Shown here piece after piece: positions 1 through 11,037 of a DNA stretch of 64,000 nt (within the stretch, counting starts at the first letter, position 1; the number at the start of each line of letters is the position of its first letter). The stretch is taken from NCBI GenBank assembly GCA_965226155.1, contig OZ245331.1, forward strand, positions 992,001-1,056,000. Direction: 5' to 3'. The DNA comes from G965226155 sp965226155 (GTDB lineage: Bacteria; Pseudomonadota; Gammaproteobacteria; Eutrophobiales; Eutrophobiaceae). The position numbers and the translations under genes are program-made. Under the pieces are notes generated by a model. The model had not been told where the DNA came from, did not search any database, and saw nothing but the letters and a program-made list of their open reading frames with translations.

Positions 1-83
1 AAGCCTCCACTCAGACTGATACAAAGGATAAAGGTAATTATCGACCCTCTCAGTACTTTCCAGTCTATATCTTCATTCTTCAT
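1..83 (-). CDS. Small membrane protein of the pilus operon, partial (PilO/MshJ position)
   Basis: The ATG at 83-81 overlaps the stop of the preceding MshI-like gene (ATGA overlap). The 27 visible codons begin MKNEDIDWKVLRG and pass into a hydrophobic stretch rich in Ile, Leu and Phe, as expected for a single-pass inner-membrane anchor. In MSHA-type loci this place is usually taken by a PilO/MshJ-like platform protein, so that role is inferred from position only. The gene runs off the window; no lesion is seen in the visible part. Confidence 0.5.
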   Translation of the reverse strand, partial: MKNEDIDWKVLRGSIITFILCISLSGG

Positions 84-1650
84 GCTCTTATTCCTAGAAC
101 TAACCTGATAGAAAATTTTGCATCTCTCTGTTTTGACTCTGTATTTCCCTGCATTATTGATGTAGATCTGACATCCAATGGAAATGTAAGGATACTCACA
201 TCATGTACATTTCCCTTTTCCCGTAATATCTCGGCAAATTCGTTTATTAATGAAATTGCTTGCCTATAATTACCATCGAAATGTGCAACATCACAATCAA
301 TATTTGCAATCTGATAATACAAGTACCCAAGATCATCAGAGTTAACGTTACTAAAACCAACCACCCCTTGATTCACCGCCGACCGGGACGATCCAACTTT
401 CAGATTGGGATCAATACTCGCAGCCCATCGAAAATTATTGAGCTTGATGGTAGGAAATTTGTTCAGACCCAGACTAACCAGCCTTATTGTTTGAAGTGGT
501 GTTGATTTATAATTTGACAGATTATCATGCAACTCAACCGCCACTTTCAATCCTGCAGGTTCAACAGGTACCTCAGGCAAACCTTCCCTAGCAATCTGGT
601 ATCTTGTGTTGTAAAACTTCGATTTAGTCTCCGCCTGAATTACATTCTGTTTATGATCCAACCCACCCATGAAATTATATCCACCCCAGATAAGACTGCT
701 GATCATCAGTATCGCACTTGAGACCAACATGACAATTCGCATATTCCTAAAGGTAAAGTAACGTCGTTCAGTTGAGGTCGCATAATAATTTGACGGCCTT
801 TTCTTCAGTAATTGATATACAAAAAATAAATCACTAAAAGGTGAAGAAATTTTCCGAGCAGAGCCGGATTTCTGCAATAGCTCGTTTATATCAAAAAAAT
901 GGAAATTGATCGTACTCTGATCTTGATACTCATTTTTGAGCTCGTTTAATTCTTCCTCATTTAGCATAAAATAGGGATGCAACTTCTCTTCAGGCGTAGC
1001 CAACCTCAAACTGTTCAGGGATCGACGAACTTTATCAACTTCTTCTCTGATGTGAGGTGCATAGCGGGCTGTGCCGTAGCGTAGCATTGGGACTAATCTG
1101 CTTATGCGTAACTGATTGTTCTGAATATAAGTCTGCCTAAGCCCACTAATGCTTTGGAGACTGACAATTAGCATATGCGCCGATGTATCCGGTAATACAC
1201 TCGCAAGTACTTCTGTAAGCAAGGATACGGAGTAAATCCAAGCCAATGGTGCCTTATGATTCTCTATCAATTCTATCCACGGTTTAAGAATCGCATCGTT
1301 GGTGATCGCAGTTAGCAAAATTTGGTCATCACGACGGCCTTCTTATTTCTACCTAGGATCTTTGAATAAAAATAGGGCGTATCCCGAAACAAACGTGATT
1401 TCTTTCTCTCTATAGTCGAGACACGATCAGCGCCGAACAGGTGAGGGATAGTATCGTGCTTAAACTCTTCTTCGAAGACATCTACTGGCAGGTAAATCGG
1501 CAATTTCAGTGTTTCACTCAAATATCTGTCAAAATATTCGTATCCCTCTTTATTCGCATCAAACAAATATTAACTTCCGACATCACCTTTATGCCAATGA
1601 TAAATTGAAGCCTTGTGGGCACTAACGAAAAGTACCCGACTGTTATTTAT
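80..1650 (-). pseudogene. MshI-like pilus biogenesis protein, broken by a stop and a frameshift
   Basis: The reading frame can be followed from about 1650 through an in-frame TAA at 1570-1572, then through residues such as DVFEEEF, ADR and RLFRDTPY, to a one-base deletion at about 1343-1347. After the shift it continues as GRRDDQILLTAITND and runs to 80. Rejoined it gives about 520 residues: an N-terminal cytoplasmic part, one transmembrane helix about two fifths into the C-terminal 412 residues, and a periplasmic tail. I recall similar proteins in MSHA-like loci of beta- and gammaproteobacteria, where they sit in the MshI/PilM-PilN place. No good start codon is visible in front of the first codons, so the start may also be lost. 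With two lesions it is unlikely to be functional. Confidence 0.75.
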
Positions 1651-1651
1651 A

Positions 1652-2856
1652 TTAAATTTTGATGTTAGATATGAGATCATAAATTGGACCTAAAATTGAA
1701 AACATCACCCAACCTACTATTACACCTAAGATAACTGTCATTGCTGGCTCAATCATCGTTTGCAGCCTTTCGATAGACTCCTTAACATCACGCGTATAGA
1801 AATAAGATACATTTTCAAGAGATTCCTCCAAGGCTCCGGTAGTTTCACCAACTCTAATCATCCTCAATACCAATGGAGGGAATAGTTTTGTCTCCTGAAA
1901 GCTGTCACTCAAAGTTTGACCATCTGCAATCTGTTGGCCGACAGCACGCATGGCCATTTCCATGGACTTGTTTCCTGCGATACTTTCGCCAGTACGGATA
2001 CAATCTATTATGGTAATACCAGACGAATACATCATGGCAAAAAACCTGACAAACGTGCAAGTATTAATTTCTCTAAGATCGGACCAATAACTGGAATTTT
2101 CAAAACTAATTTATCGACATTCAGTTTGAATTTGTCGCTCACTCGCACTCCAACTGAAATGCCTACGATGATAAAAACAGGAATTAAAATCATGACATAC
2201 CAGAAATTTACAAACACATCAGATGTTGCGATCAAGATTCTAGTTTGAATGGGAATTTCTTCGCCCATCGTCTTAATAAAAGACAGCAATTCCGGAACTA
2301 GATAAGTCATAAGGAAAAACAAAACTGCCAAAACAACCGAGCCAACAAAAGCAGGGTAAAGCAAAAGTTTTTTGGTTTGTGACGCAAGCTCGTCCTGCCA
2401 TTTCAGGTTTTCACCCAACCTATTAAAAATGACATTTATCTCACCCGTCTGTTCACCTGCCTTAACCAGATTGCAAAATACATTTGTAAAGACTCCCGGG
2501 TAATCATGCATGGCCTGTGATAGAGTTTTACCGCCCTCTATAGATTCATACATCGCGCTAATTACATCTTTCAATCCAGGGTTGTCTGTACTATCACGTA
2601 TATCCTCAAGACTTTCTAATATGGGGACTCCAGCACGGGTAGTTTGCTACAAGTGAAAGCAGAACAGAATCAGATCTCGACGCTTAACACCTCGTCCAGT
2701 AGTATTCTGTTTAGACGCCTTAAGTTCCTTGCAATTGATGAGTTCGTAACCCATTTTGTGCAATCGCATTTCCAAGTCTGCAACATTAGATGCATCTGCA
2801 CGGCCGATACGGACCCTGCCGAGATCATCTATTGCCTTATATTGATAAAATTCCAT
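1652..2856 (-). pseudogene. mshG: MshG-like (GspF/PilC family) pilus platform protein, broken
   Basis: This is the polytopic inner-membrane platform protein that works with the assembly ATPase of type IV pili and type II secretion. Translation starts at ATG 2856 (MEFYQYKAIDDLGRVR) and is stopped by TAG at 2647-2649, where the family has a residue just before QxTRAGVP. The same frame continues with two T2SSF repeats, seen as AGEQTG and VGETTG, each followed by hydrophobic helices. A one-base deletion in a T run at about 2051-2053 then shifts the frame between KLILAR and FFAMMYSSG, and the C-terminal repeat reads on to 1652. Repaired, it would be about 400 residues, the normal family length. 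It starts 5 bases after the mshE stop. Confidence 0.88.
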
Positions 2857-2860
2857 ATCT

Positions 2861-4581
2861 CTAAAAATTTTTTAATCTACTTGTCAGATCAACCACCCGA
2901 GATATCTCTTCCAGACTGGTAGAACCGTCTAGAACCCGCGTTGCGCCAACATCTGCAAGTTGTTTAAATCCCTTTGACAGGGCCATGCGCAGCAACTCTT
3001 TTGGTGTGCCATTTCTTGCCAACAGTTCGTCCATATCTGCATCAAATTTCAAAACTTCCATTAGCGAAATTCTGCCTTTATATCCTTGATTTTCACAGGT
3101 TTGACAACCTTTTGCGCGGTATATTACTTGTTCTCTGTCAGTTGCCTTCAATCCCAAAAGGTTTCTTTCCAAGTCTTCCATTCGGTAGTCCTCCTTGCAT
3201 TTTTACATAATTTCCGAAGCAGACGCTGGGCAATAATGCCTATGATATTACCTGCAAGGATATCAGGCTTGATCCCTATATCTAATAACCTTGGGATGGC
3301 ACCTAATGCTGAATTGGTATGTAGTGTCGAGAATACTTGATGGCCTGTCATGGCTGCCCTCAGTGCCATAGTGGCAGTATCTTCGTCACGAATTTCTCCT
3401 ACTAGGATTATGTCAGGATCCTGGCGCATCAAAGACCGTATCCCACTGGCAAAATCTAATCTAGATGTTTCATTCGCTGAAGTTTGTCTGATCATCGTTG
3501 TAGGATATTCAACCGGATCTTCCAAGGTCATAATATTGACTGACTCAGTATTCAGATAAGAAAGTATCGAATAAAGACTTGTGGTTTTGCCGCTGCCGGT
3601 AGGTCCCATTACCAATATTATTCCTGTCGGTCTGGCTACCATTAGCTTCAAGGTTGTCAGTTCCTCTTCTTTTAGACCGAGTGCATCCAACGAGATGATG
3701 CCTTTCTGTCGATCTAGCACGCGCAATACGATATTTTCACCATAAACTGTCGGTAAGGTCGATACGCGAAAGTCCACCTGCCTGCCCGAAAGGGATAATG
3801 ATATCCGCCCGTCTTGGGGCGCACGTGTTTCAGCAATATCCATCCCAGACATAACTTCCAAACGAACAGCGATTGCAGACCAGTAATCTTTATGCAAACT
3901 CCGGATCTGACGCAACACGCCATCTATCCTATATCGAAATCGTAGGAATCCATCTTCAGGTTCAAAATGAACATCCGAGGCGCCGCGTTTGACAGCATCT
4001 GACAATAACGCATTAACTAGACGTACTACCTGTTGGCTATACTCATCACTCTCAGCATCTAAGCTCTGGTAATCGATTTAACCAGTCTCAATCTCACGTA
4101 AAATTCCATCAACCGACAACTCGAACCCGTAAAATTGATCTATCGCTTTTCCAATTTCAGCTTCACCTGAGAGCACAGGCTGAACTTCGGCAACTCCGGC
4201 AAGATGTGCGTTAAGCTGGTCGATTGCAACAACGTCGAAAATATCAGACATGGCTATAGTCAAGACTTTTTCACTGCTATTAAAGTTAATCGGTATTACC
4301 TTTAATCTTCTTGCAATGTCTTTAGGGATCATGCTGATTGCTTCACTGTCTGCTACTGCATGAGCAAGATCGACACTTTCACGACCTATTACACCACCGA
4401 TGACATCGCTGATGATGGCATCAGTTGCAAAGCCGAGCCTGACTAGGATTTTTCCTAGGTGCACCTTGGATTTTTTCTGCTCTGTAAGAGCAATATTGAT
4501 CTGATCGGTAGTTGTAACTCCCTTTTCGACGAGAATTTCTCCGATACGCATATGCTTGCCATGTGGGCCGGTCACTGTCAA
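2861..4581 (-). pseudogene. mshE: MshE-like (GspE family) assembly ATPase, broken
   Basis: This is the hexameric secretion ATPase that powers pilus extension. The N-terminal GspE_N domain (about residues 10-165) reads from TTG 4581, or from the internal ATG, to a TAA at 4078-4080 that sits where relatives have a GEIDYQSL-type linker; the frame continues unchanged after it. The core shows a Walker A (GPTGSGKT), the Asp box and Walker B (DPDIILVGEIRDEDTA) and the His box (STLHTNSA). A one-base deletion at about 3198-3199 destroys the zinc-binding LCxxC site: the restored frame would read CKNCKEDYR. The tetracysteine partner CQTC is in the last part. Repaired length is about 570 residues, normal for MshE. 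The start overlaps the mshN stop (TTGA). Confidence 0.88.
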
Positions 4582-6281
4582 TTTTGATCCCTTGTTTCTA
4601 AAGTTCTTATCCGATTTGCCACTGTAGTAAAATTAAAACTGGCATTGTTATTTTCAGCTAATTCTATCGCGACATTATAATAATCAATTGCTGTCTCGGC
4701 TTACCGACGCGATCTAGGCTGATCGCAAGGTTAAGGGCATAGTCTGGGTTGGTCGATTGATAACGGTATGCATCAAAAAATGCTTGTTGTGCTTCAGACC
4801 ACTTCAATTGTGATGCATAGAGATTACCTAGGGGAAAAATAATGAGGATTCTTCCGGATTATTATGGAGCATAGTTTTGATAGTGCTGATACTCTGCAAT
4901 AAATCTGCATCAGACTGATAGTTCAATAAGTCTGCTCGCGCGATATTGTCCAGTGGATTCAACCTAATCAGTCTTGAATAATATTCCATAGAAATGTTAG
5001 TTTCTCCCTCAACAGTTGCGATTGCGGCAAGACCTAATAGTACGTCTCTGTTATCCAGCGTCTTCTCAAAGGCCTGCAGGTATTTTATTTTTGCCGTACT
5101 AAAATCACCGTCCTGATATGCGGTGAATGCCTCGTTGATGATCAACCCGTCCTGATCCGGTTTTCTAGACCGAGATATCTTTATTAGTGATACTGGCGCT
5201 TCAATAACAGTCGGCAAGACGTCTGCGATCTGATCCTGTTCCGCATCTAAATCGGCATCCTGATCTAATTCGTCTGAGGCTGATGCAATCTCCGTAGACT
5301 CATCCATCGTTGCAGTCTGTCCGTCACTCTCAATCGATGTTTCTGTAGTCGTCACATCTTCTGAGGCTAGAACTTCGACAGTATTTTCTGACTGCGTTTC
5401 AATGTTACCAATAGCCTCTGAAAAGCGCTGCGCTGACAGGACGTCGAGGTCAATATTTGGGAGAGAAGATTCCACACCTCTAGCAACTGCTGGGGAAGTA
5501 ATATCACGGGATATGAAAGTAGTTGAAAAATAATAGACAATCATGGCTGAACTTACCAAAAGGGCAGTAATCGAAACCAATAACCATGTGAATTTCGATT
5601 ATCTTTTGACTACCGTCCCGGTTGCGGTAAAAATCGTTGCCGCTGCGACCGGTGTAGGCTGATCTTCAGTACCGATATCCTTAGCCAGTTGTGCTGCCGG
5701 AACCCCGGGAAGGATTTCGTCATAGGATCGTGCAAATTCATTTGCCTTAAACGGTTCGCCCTTGATCGTATCCTCATACAATTCGGACGAAAAGGTTTGC
5801 TCAATATCAAGATTATGAAATGTCTGGTCAGGATCAAGATTGGCCTCAGGCTGCACTACATCCAATTTCTGCGTTGGTATTTCCTCGATGATTGTTGAAT
5901 CACCATCCTTATTTTCAGGAGGTAATGGCTACACTTGAAGATTGCCAGCCGTAATGCTCAGCGTCTCGTCAATATTAGGAGACGCAACTTGCGCTGAACT
6001 ATCTATTTGGTCAGTGGTGTGTGCCACAGAGGCCGTTTCTTGCGGCTGTAAATCTAACGATTCGAGAGAAAACTCCTCTGTGTAGGCGCATGGCTCTCGT
6101 CAGCGGCGGGCGTTACACTATGCTCAGAAGTGATATTTTTTGCAGATTCAGCGGTAAGCGTATCCGTTTCTCCATCAATACCGCCTACGGAAAGTGCACT
6201 GGCTTCACTATCCTTTGATTTCTGTGCAGCCTTTTTCTTTTCCTGCTCCGCCTTCTTTAAGGCATCTATCAACAGGCTCAT
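4578..6281 (-). pseudogene. mshN: MshN-like TPR membrane protein, broken at five sites
   Basis: The start MSLLIDALKKAEQEKKK is the typical opening of MshN-type TPR proteins. A low-complexity acidic cytoplasmic region follows, then a transmembrane helix (residues decoded at about 5500-5580) and periplasmic TPR units ending near 4578. The ORF is interrupted by a one-base deletion at about 6078, TAG at 5929-5931, TAA at 5599-5601, and one-base deletions at about 4832 and about 4697. Each lesion is followed by continued family-like sequence in the predicted frame, for example LGNLYASQLKW and ETAIDYYNVAIELA. MshN is thought to connect the secretin and inner-membrane parts of the pilus machine. This is the most heavily damaged gene of the operon. 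Confidence 0.85.
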
Positions 6282-6283
6282 TA

Positions 6284-7899
6284 TTACTTCTCCTGCTTAT
6301 CTGTGAGACCTGATCCCTTGCCGGCAGCATCAAGAAAGCCCCGGAAATTTTTTAGTTCACCACCCAAACTCGCATTCTTGACTACAATAGGTCTCAAAAA
6401 AATGACCAGCTCTGATTTTAATGATTCCTGATTCCGGGATTTAAACAGGTTTCCGAGAAGAGGGATATTGGAAACAAAAGGGGTCTTTTTATCTTGGTTT
6501 CGAAGCGTATCTTGCATGAGTCCACCAAGCACAGCTATCTGATTATTGTCTACCTTTAATATCGATTCCATCTCTCGAACTCGTACTACTGGGATCCTAT
6601 TTTGCACCAACACCAGAGCTGGGTTCGGGTCGAGTTCTGTTCTAATCACAGAAGAGATAGTAGGTCTGATATTAAAAATCACGCTTTCATCTTCGCTGAT
6701 CTGCGGTGTTACTGTCATGACCAAACCGACAGGTATCGTTTTTGCGGTGGTTGTTGTCGCTACCGTTGCAGTACCACCTAGTCCGTACCAGGTTCGATAT
6801 CTTGTTCGACTTCAAAATGCACAAAATTTTCCACCACCTTTAACACAGCTGTGTGGTTATTCAATGCCATAATCTGCGGACTCGTTAATACTCGGGTATC
6901 TCCGAATTCGGAAAGCAAGCTTATTGCTATAGAGATTTGCGAGTTTCCAGCACTTTGGTTAATGGATTCCAGAACAAACGAAGAACTGGTGATAGGCGGA
7001 CCCACCAGTGAACCTGGTGCACCACCTAACAAGGTTGAGGTAATGTTGAGTCCGATACCGCTTACATTAATAGCTGACCAATCGATACCAGCCTGGTATT
7101 GATCACTCAAGTCCACTTCCACAACTGTCGCCTGTATCAATACCTGTCGTTGAATACTTTCAATAATCTGATCAATTAGATTCTGTATTTGTTCGTGTTC
7201 GATTGTTGTTGCACGAACAGTGATAATTCCACTTTCTGGATTGACTACAACCGCATCAGCACTCTGATCGCCGGCAGATGAGATTATAGATACGATACTT
7301 TGTCGCAGATTATCCCAGAAATTGAAATTTGATTCTGAAGTGATAGATGTCGTGGATGTGTTACCCCCACCACCGCCACCGCCGCCACTTTCTCCTGAAC
7401 TGGCTGAGGCAATCTGGGTAGAAACAGTGACAGAGCCCGACGTCTCCCTTGATAAATTCAGATAATTGACACTATAAGTACGAACAAATGCCGTGTCGGG
7501 CATGATAATCAGATTATCATCGTCATACTCATAGCGGAGTGCAACTTGTCTTGCAATACGGTTCAGTATTTGAGGTAAAGTCTGATCCACGGCATTTATG
7601 GTGACGACGCCATTAATTACTGGATCAATATCGACATTAATCACCGCATCACGGGCCAAGGCGAACAAGATCTCTTTGACCGGGACCTCGTTTACTACCA
7701 CGGTATATTTTTCCAATTCGACAGCTGGTTTGGGTTGCGGTAGTAGGGAAGTTTGTTCTATCAGAGCAGGGATATTGTCTACATAAGGCACCGCTTCACT
7801 GGAAATGTGCCCAGAAGAGATCTCAAGGGGTTCAGGCTGTATTTGTGCGCAAGCGCCCAACATACACAGCATATATAATGTCAATATAATGTATCGCAT
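6284..7899 (-). pseudogene. mshL: MshL-like secretin, broken by one frameshift
   Basis: This is the outer-membrane secretin pore of the MSHA-type machine. It has a lipoprotein signal peptide with lipobox MLGAC, an N-terminal STN-like domain (about residues 65-115), a flexible Ser/Gly linker with eight consecutive Gly codons near 7366-7390, an N1-type domain, and the secretin core with VEVDLSDQYQAGIDW and LTSPQIMALNN. A one-base deletion at about 6784-6786 ends the first reading frame after EPGTD. The other frame restores GLGGTATVATTTAKTIPVG and continues through the conserved C-terminal secretin block (TPFVSNIPLLGNLF) to 6284. Repaired length is about 538 residues, normal. The stop lies 3 bases before mshN. 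Confidence 0.88.
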
Positions 7900-7982
7900 A
7901 ATGATTTAGTTTATCTAAAACAAGGCAAGAACTATACCTACTCCATTATTGTACTAATATAGGCTATCCAAGCCATTAAATT

Positions 7983-9472
7983 TTATAGTTTTTCAGTTAC
8001 TAATAAGGGCCTATAGATTATAGACCAACATCGCTCACAAATGTCTTCATATAGTGACAAATCTTGTAAATCAGCGGCTTCTGGGGGCAAATTTTTAAGT
8101 TGACGTCGAAGGTCTATGCTCTCATTGAGTGTCAGATCTGATTCCCCGAGATCCTGAAACTGGACGACCGGAGACATCCCCAGCAATTGGGTTTCAGGGC
8201 TATTTTGCTCAGCTGAAGCGCTTTTGGCTCGATCCGATGACCTGATTTCCGGCGGAGAGTGGTCATTTCATCAGCATCATGGGGCACAGATACAATTTGG
8301 ATATCCGCATCAGTCGCTAAATAACTATCTATCCTATCAACATTATCATCATATTCGACAATTTCAGCAGATACGCTCTCGGTGTTGTCTTTTACTTGAC
8401 CTTCATCTGTTAACTCAACTTCATTTTCGAAGACCTCAACAGACAAATTTTCTACTACTGAAAAAGGCTGGACTGGGGTAATTTGTTCAGGCACCGAAAC
8501 TGGGGCAACATGTTCAGGCTGGGATGCGGATTCACCAACATTATTTCCTGATTGCTACTGTCCAGGCCTGGTGGAGCTAACAATGATTATTATGGTTAGT
8601 ATTACGACTAATAAACTGACCGCAATACTGATGAGCGCGGGTTTGTTAAACCACATCGATCTATTCAGAAATTCACTGTCACGTGCTGCATTTCGAGTAT
8701 GGCTGCCGGTCACCCGAGAGCAATTATCAGCCTATGCGGCTAGCAACGATTTGTCAGCGAGAATATTTATCCACCGCAATAACCCTTCTGAATAGTGCTC
8801 AATCTGTTTTAATGCATCTCGTTCAAACAGATCGCCTGGTCGGTATCCACATGCGCGAATCCGAGTATTAATGTACTCGCGAATATCATCCGCCTTAAAA
8901 GGTGGCAGTAGAAAGCTGTAGGTGATCCTTTCCTTGAGCTGCCTAATTTCGGGCAAAGCAATTTTGTCATCTAACTCAGGTTGTCCAAAAAGTATTATTT
9001 GCAGAAGTTTACTCTGACTGGTCTCAAGATTACTCAGCAATCGGATTTCTTCTAACGTTGCTGCCGGCATACTTTGCGCTTCTTCAACAAATACGACTAC
9101 CTGGCGATTCTCTCCATGGCATTTCAGCAAATAATCCTGCAGCTTGTTCATAACTTGCAATCGTGAGGTATCCTGTCCGATATCCAGTTTCAATTCAAAG
9201 GCGATGGCATGAAGGGTATTCTCTGGAGAGAGGCTCGGGTTCGCGAGATAGACAACCTCTACGGTTTCGGGAAGTTCTTTTTCGAGCATTCGGCATAGCA
9301 TGGTCTTACCACTGCCGACCTCACCTATCACTTTGACGATACCCTCACCACTCATAACGGCATAAACCAAAGCATCAAGAATCGCACCCCTTTCGCCACC
9401 CGGGTAAAAGAGATTAGTATCTGGGGTGATCCTAAAAGGAGGCTGATTCAGACCGAAATAATCGTAATACAT
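7983..9472 (-). pseudogene. mshM: MshM-like (GspA/ExeA type) AAA ATPase with membrane anchor, broken
   Basis: Residues 1-246 form a complete AAA module of the MshM/GspA type: the family opening MYYDYFGLNQPPF, Walker A GEVGSGKT at residues 50-57, and a Walker B region VVVFVEEAQ. The first stop is TAG 8732-8734, after KSLLAA. The same frame continues with a basic stretch, a hydrophobic helix (about 8590-8650), a second TAG at 8555-8557 and an acidic periplasmic region. A one-base deletion at about 8220-8240 then moves the frame to the last part ending at 7983. The intact ATPase half could still be made as a 246-residue soluble protein without anchor. The gene starts 3 bases after the regulator stop and is the first structural gene of the operon. 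Confidence 0.8.
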
Positions 9473-9475
9473 AGA

Positions 9476-10903
9476 TTAACCAGTGTTTTTTATCGATAGT
9501 CTCTGAATACGGCTGTAAAGAGTAGTGCGATTAACTCCGAGTATCCTCGCAGTCTTACTCAAATTTCCACCAGTCATTTCAAGAGCAGCCGATATATACT
9601 TTTTTTCCCATTCGTTTATTCGCTCTTCAAGACGAAAAGATTTATCTATCAAATCCTGTTGTACACTTTCGTCATCTATGACTGACGTCCCATTAGCAAA
9701 GCTGGGAATACTTAACTCAAGCTCCTCTTCAAACTGTTTCAGGCTCACTGTTTTACCCGGATGTTTTGCACTCAAACGGATGACGATATTTCGTAATTCC
9801 CTAACATTCCCAGGGAAGGGATATTCTTGTATACACTGCTGGGCCTCTTGATCCAATTCAAATGGCTGATTATTAATCGCGTACATTTTCTTGAAATGAT
9901 CCAGTAATATTAGACTATCATTATCTCGCTCACGTAACGGTGGCGTTTTTATAGTCAGCACACTGAGCCTATGATACAAATCCTGTCTAAACCGACCTGT
10001 TCGAATCTCCTCACGCAATTCACGGTTAGTTGCAGCGATGATCCTAGCGTTAGATTTTCTGACCTGCGTCTCACCGACTCGATAATATTCGCCATTTTCA
10101 AGAACCCTGAGCAGATTAGATTGTAGATCTGGGTGTAACTCCCCAATTTCATCTAACACTAAGCTACCTTCACCTGCATCTTCAAAAAATCCGTTATGGC
10201 TTTTCGTTGCCCCAGTAAAGGCACCTTTGGCATGGCCAAATAATTGTGCCTCAAGCAATTCCTTTGAAAACGCTGCACAATTTATTGTCAGAAACGGAGC
10301 ACTAGCGCGATTACTTTTTTCGTGGATAAATTTTGCAACGAGTTCCTTACCGCTGCCAGACTCTCCTTCAACCAATACAGGATACGGTGTATCTGCAAAT
10401 TGATTAATAACTGAATGTAGGGTCTTGATGGCTTGGCTTTCACCCAACAGGCTCTCACCGCTCGTTTCACCACCTCCTTGAGCATGCTCAGCCTCCAACA
10501 TCATACTTTGATGATCCAATCGTGATTTCAGCAACGGTATATCACAAGGTTTAGGTACAAAATCCACAGCACCCAATGTCATAGCATGATGGATATTGGC
10601 CGTATCACTTTGTCCAGATAAAACCAAGATCTTGATATTCGGATTGAAGATTAGAAGTTCATTAATCAATTTAAAACCCTCATCCGGTGTATGTGGGAAC
10701 GGCGGCAGACCAAGGTCGATAAGTGCGAGAGAAGGCGTATGACCTAACTTTTGTATCAGATTTTTAGTCTGATCGCGGCTTTCTGCGGAAAAAACATCAA
10801 ACTCTTCCTGCAATACGATCGATAGCGATTCAACGATCAAGGGATCATCATCAATAAACAAGATCTCCCTTTTCTCGGCAATGATGTCATTTGAAACTGC
10901 CAT
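9476..10903 (-). CDS. Sigma-54-dependent NtrC-family response regulator
   Basis: The 475-residue protein has an N-terminal receiver domain (DDD at 18-20, phospho-acceptor D63 in ALIDLGLPP, Lys in the PKPCD motif), a central AAA+ sigma-54 activator domain (Walker A GESGSGKE, the sigma-54 contact loop GAFTGA, Walker B DEIGELH), and a C-terminal Fis-type helix-turn-helix (GGNLSKTARILGVNRTTLY). It resembles the regulators found at the head of MSHA-like and PEP-CTERM/exopolysaccharide loci. All key residues are present and there is no lesion, unlike the six genes behind it. A partner histidine kinase is not in the window. Its targets are unknown; the downstream operon was presumably one of them. 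Confidence 0.9.
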   Translation of the reverse strand: MAVSNDIIAEKREILFIDDDPLIVESLSIVLQEEFDVFSAESRDQTKNLIQKLGHTPSLALIDLGLPPFPHTPDEGFKLINELLIFNPNIKILVLSGQSDTANIHHAMTLGAVDFVPKPCDIPLLKSRLDHQSMMLEAEHAQGGGETSGESLLGESQAIKTLHSVINQFADTPYPVLVEGESGSGKELVAKFIHEKSNRASAPFLTINCAAFSKELLEAQLFGHAKGAFTGATKSHNGFFEDAGEGSLVLDEIGELHPDLQSNLLRVLENGEYYRVGETQVRKSNARIIAATNRELREEIRTGRFRQDLYHRLSVLTIKTPPLRERDNDSLILLDHFKKMYAINNQPFELDQEAQQCIQEYPFPGNVRELRNIVIRLSAKHPGKTVSLKQFEEELELSIPSFANGTSVIDDESVQQDLIDKSFRLEERINEWEKKYISAALEMTGGNLSKTARILGVNRTTLYSRIQRLSIKNTG

Positions 10904-10952
10904 TTGTAGTTGTTATTGCTTTCCAAGGAAATAAGACAAATAAAAATACATC

Positions 10953-10972
10953 CTTGTCGTTTAGTCGACAAG
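10953..10972 (-). terminator. Weak hairpin between metF and the regulator gene
   Basis: CTTGTCG and CGACAAG form a perfect 7-bp stem with a 6-base loop. On the minus strand a T-rich stretch (ATTTTTATTT) follows about 5 bases after the stem. It could be a weak terminator behind metF, or an operator of the regulator gene, whose ATG lies about 50 bases further on. Confidence 0.35.
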
Positions 10973-11037
10973 TACTGTATCAGTAAATTATTGAAAAATA
11001 TGGATTATGAGTTGGACATCGAGGATTTTTTGCTATT

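Noticed and set aside
7366..7390. Run of Gly codons in mshL as a phase-variable repeat
   Set aside because: It is codon-level low complexity with mixed third bases in a linker, and the real frameshift lies about 600 bases away.
1570..8734. In-frame TAG and TAA codons in pilus genes as recoded sense codons or programmed read-through
   Set aside because: TAA, TAG and TGA all end intact genes in the window (for example lptE with TAG, tkt with TGA). The stops also occur together with frameshifts in the same genes, so decay is simpler.
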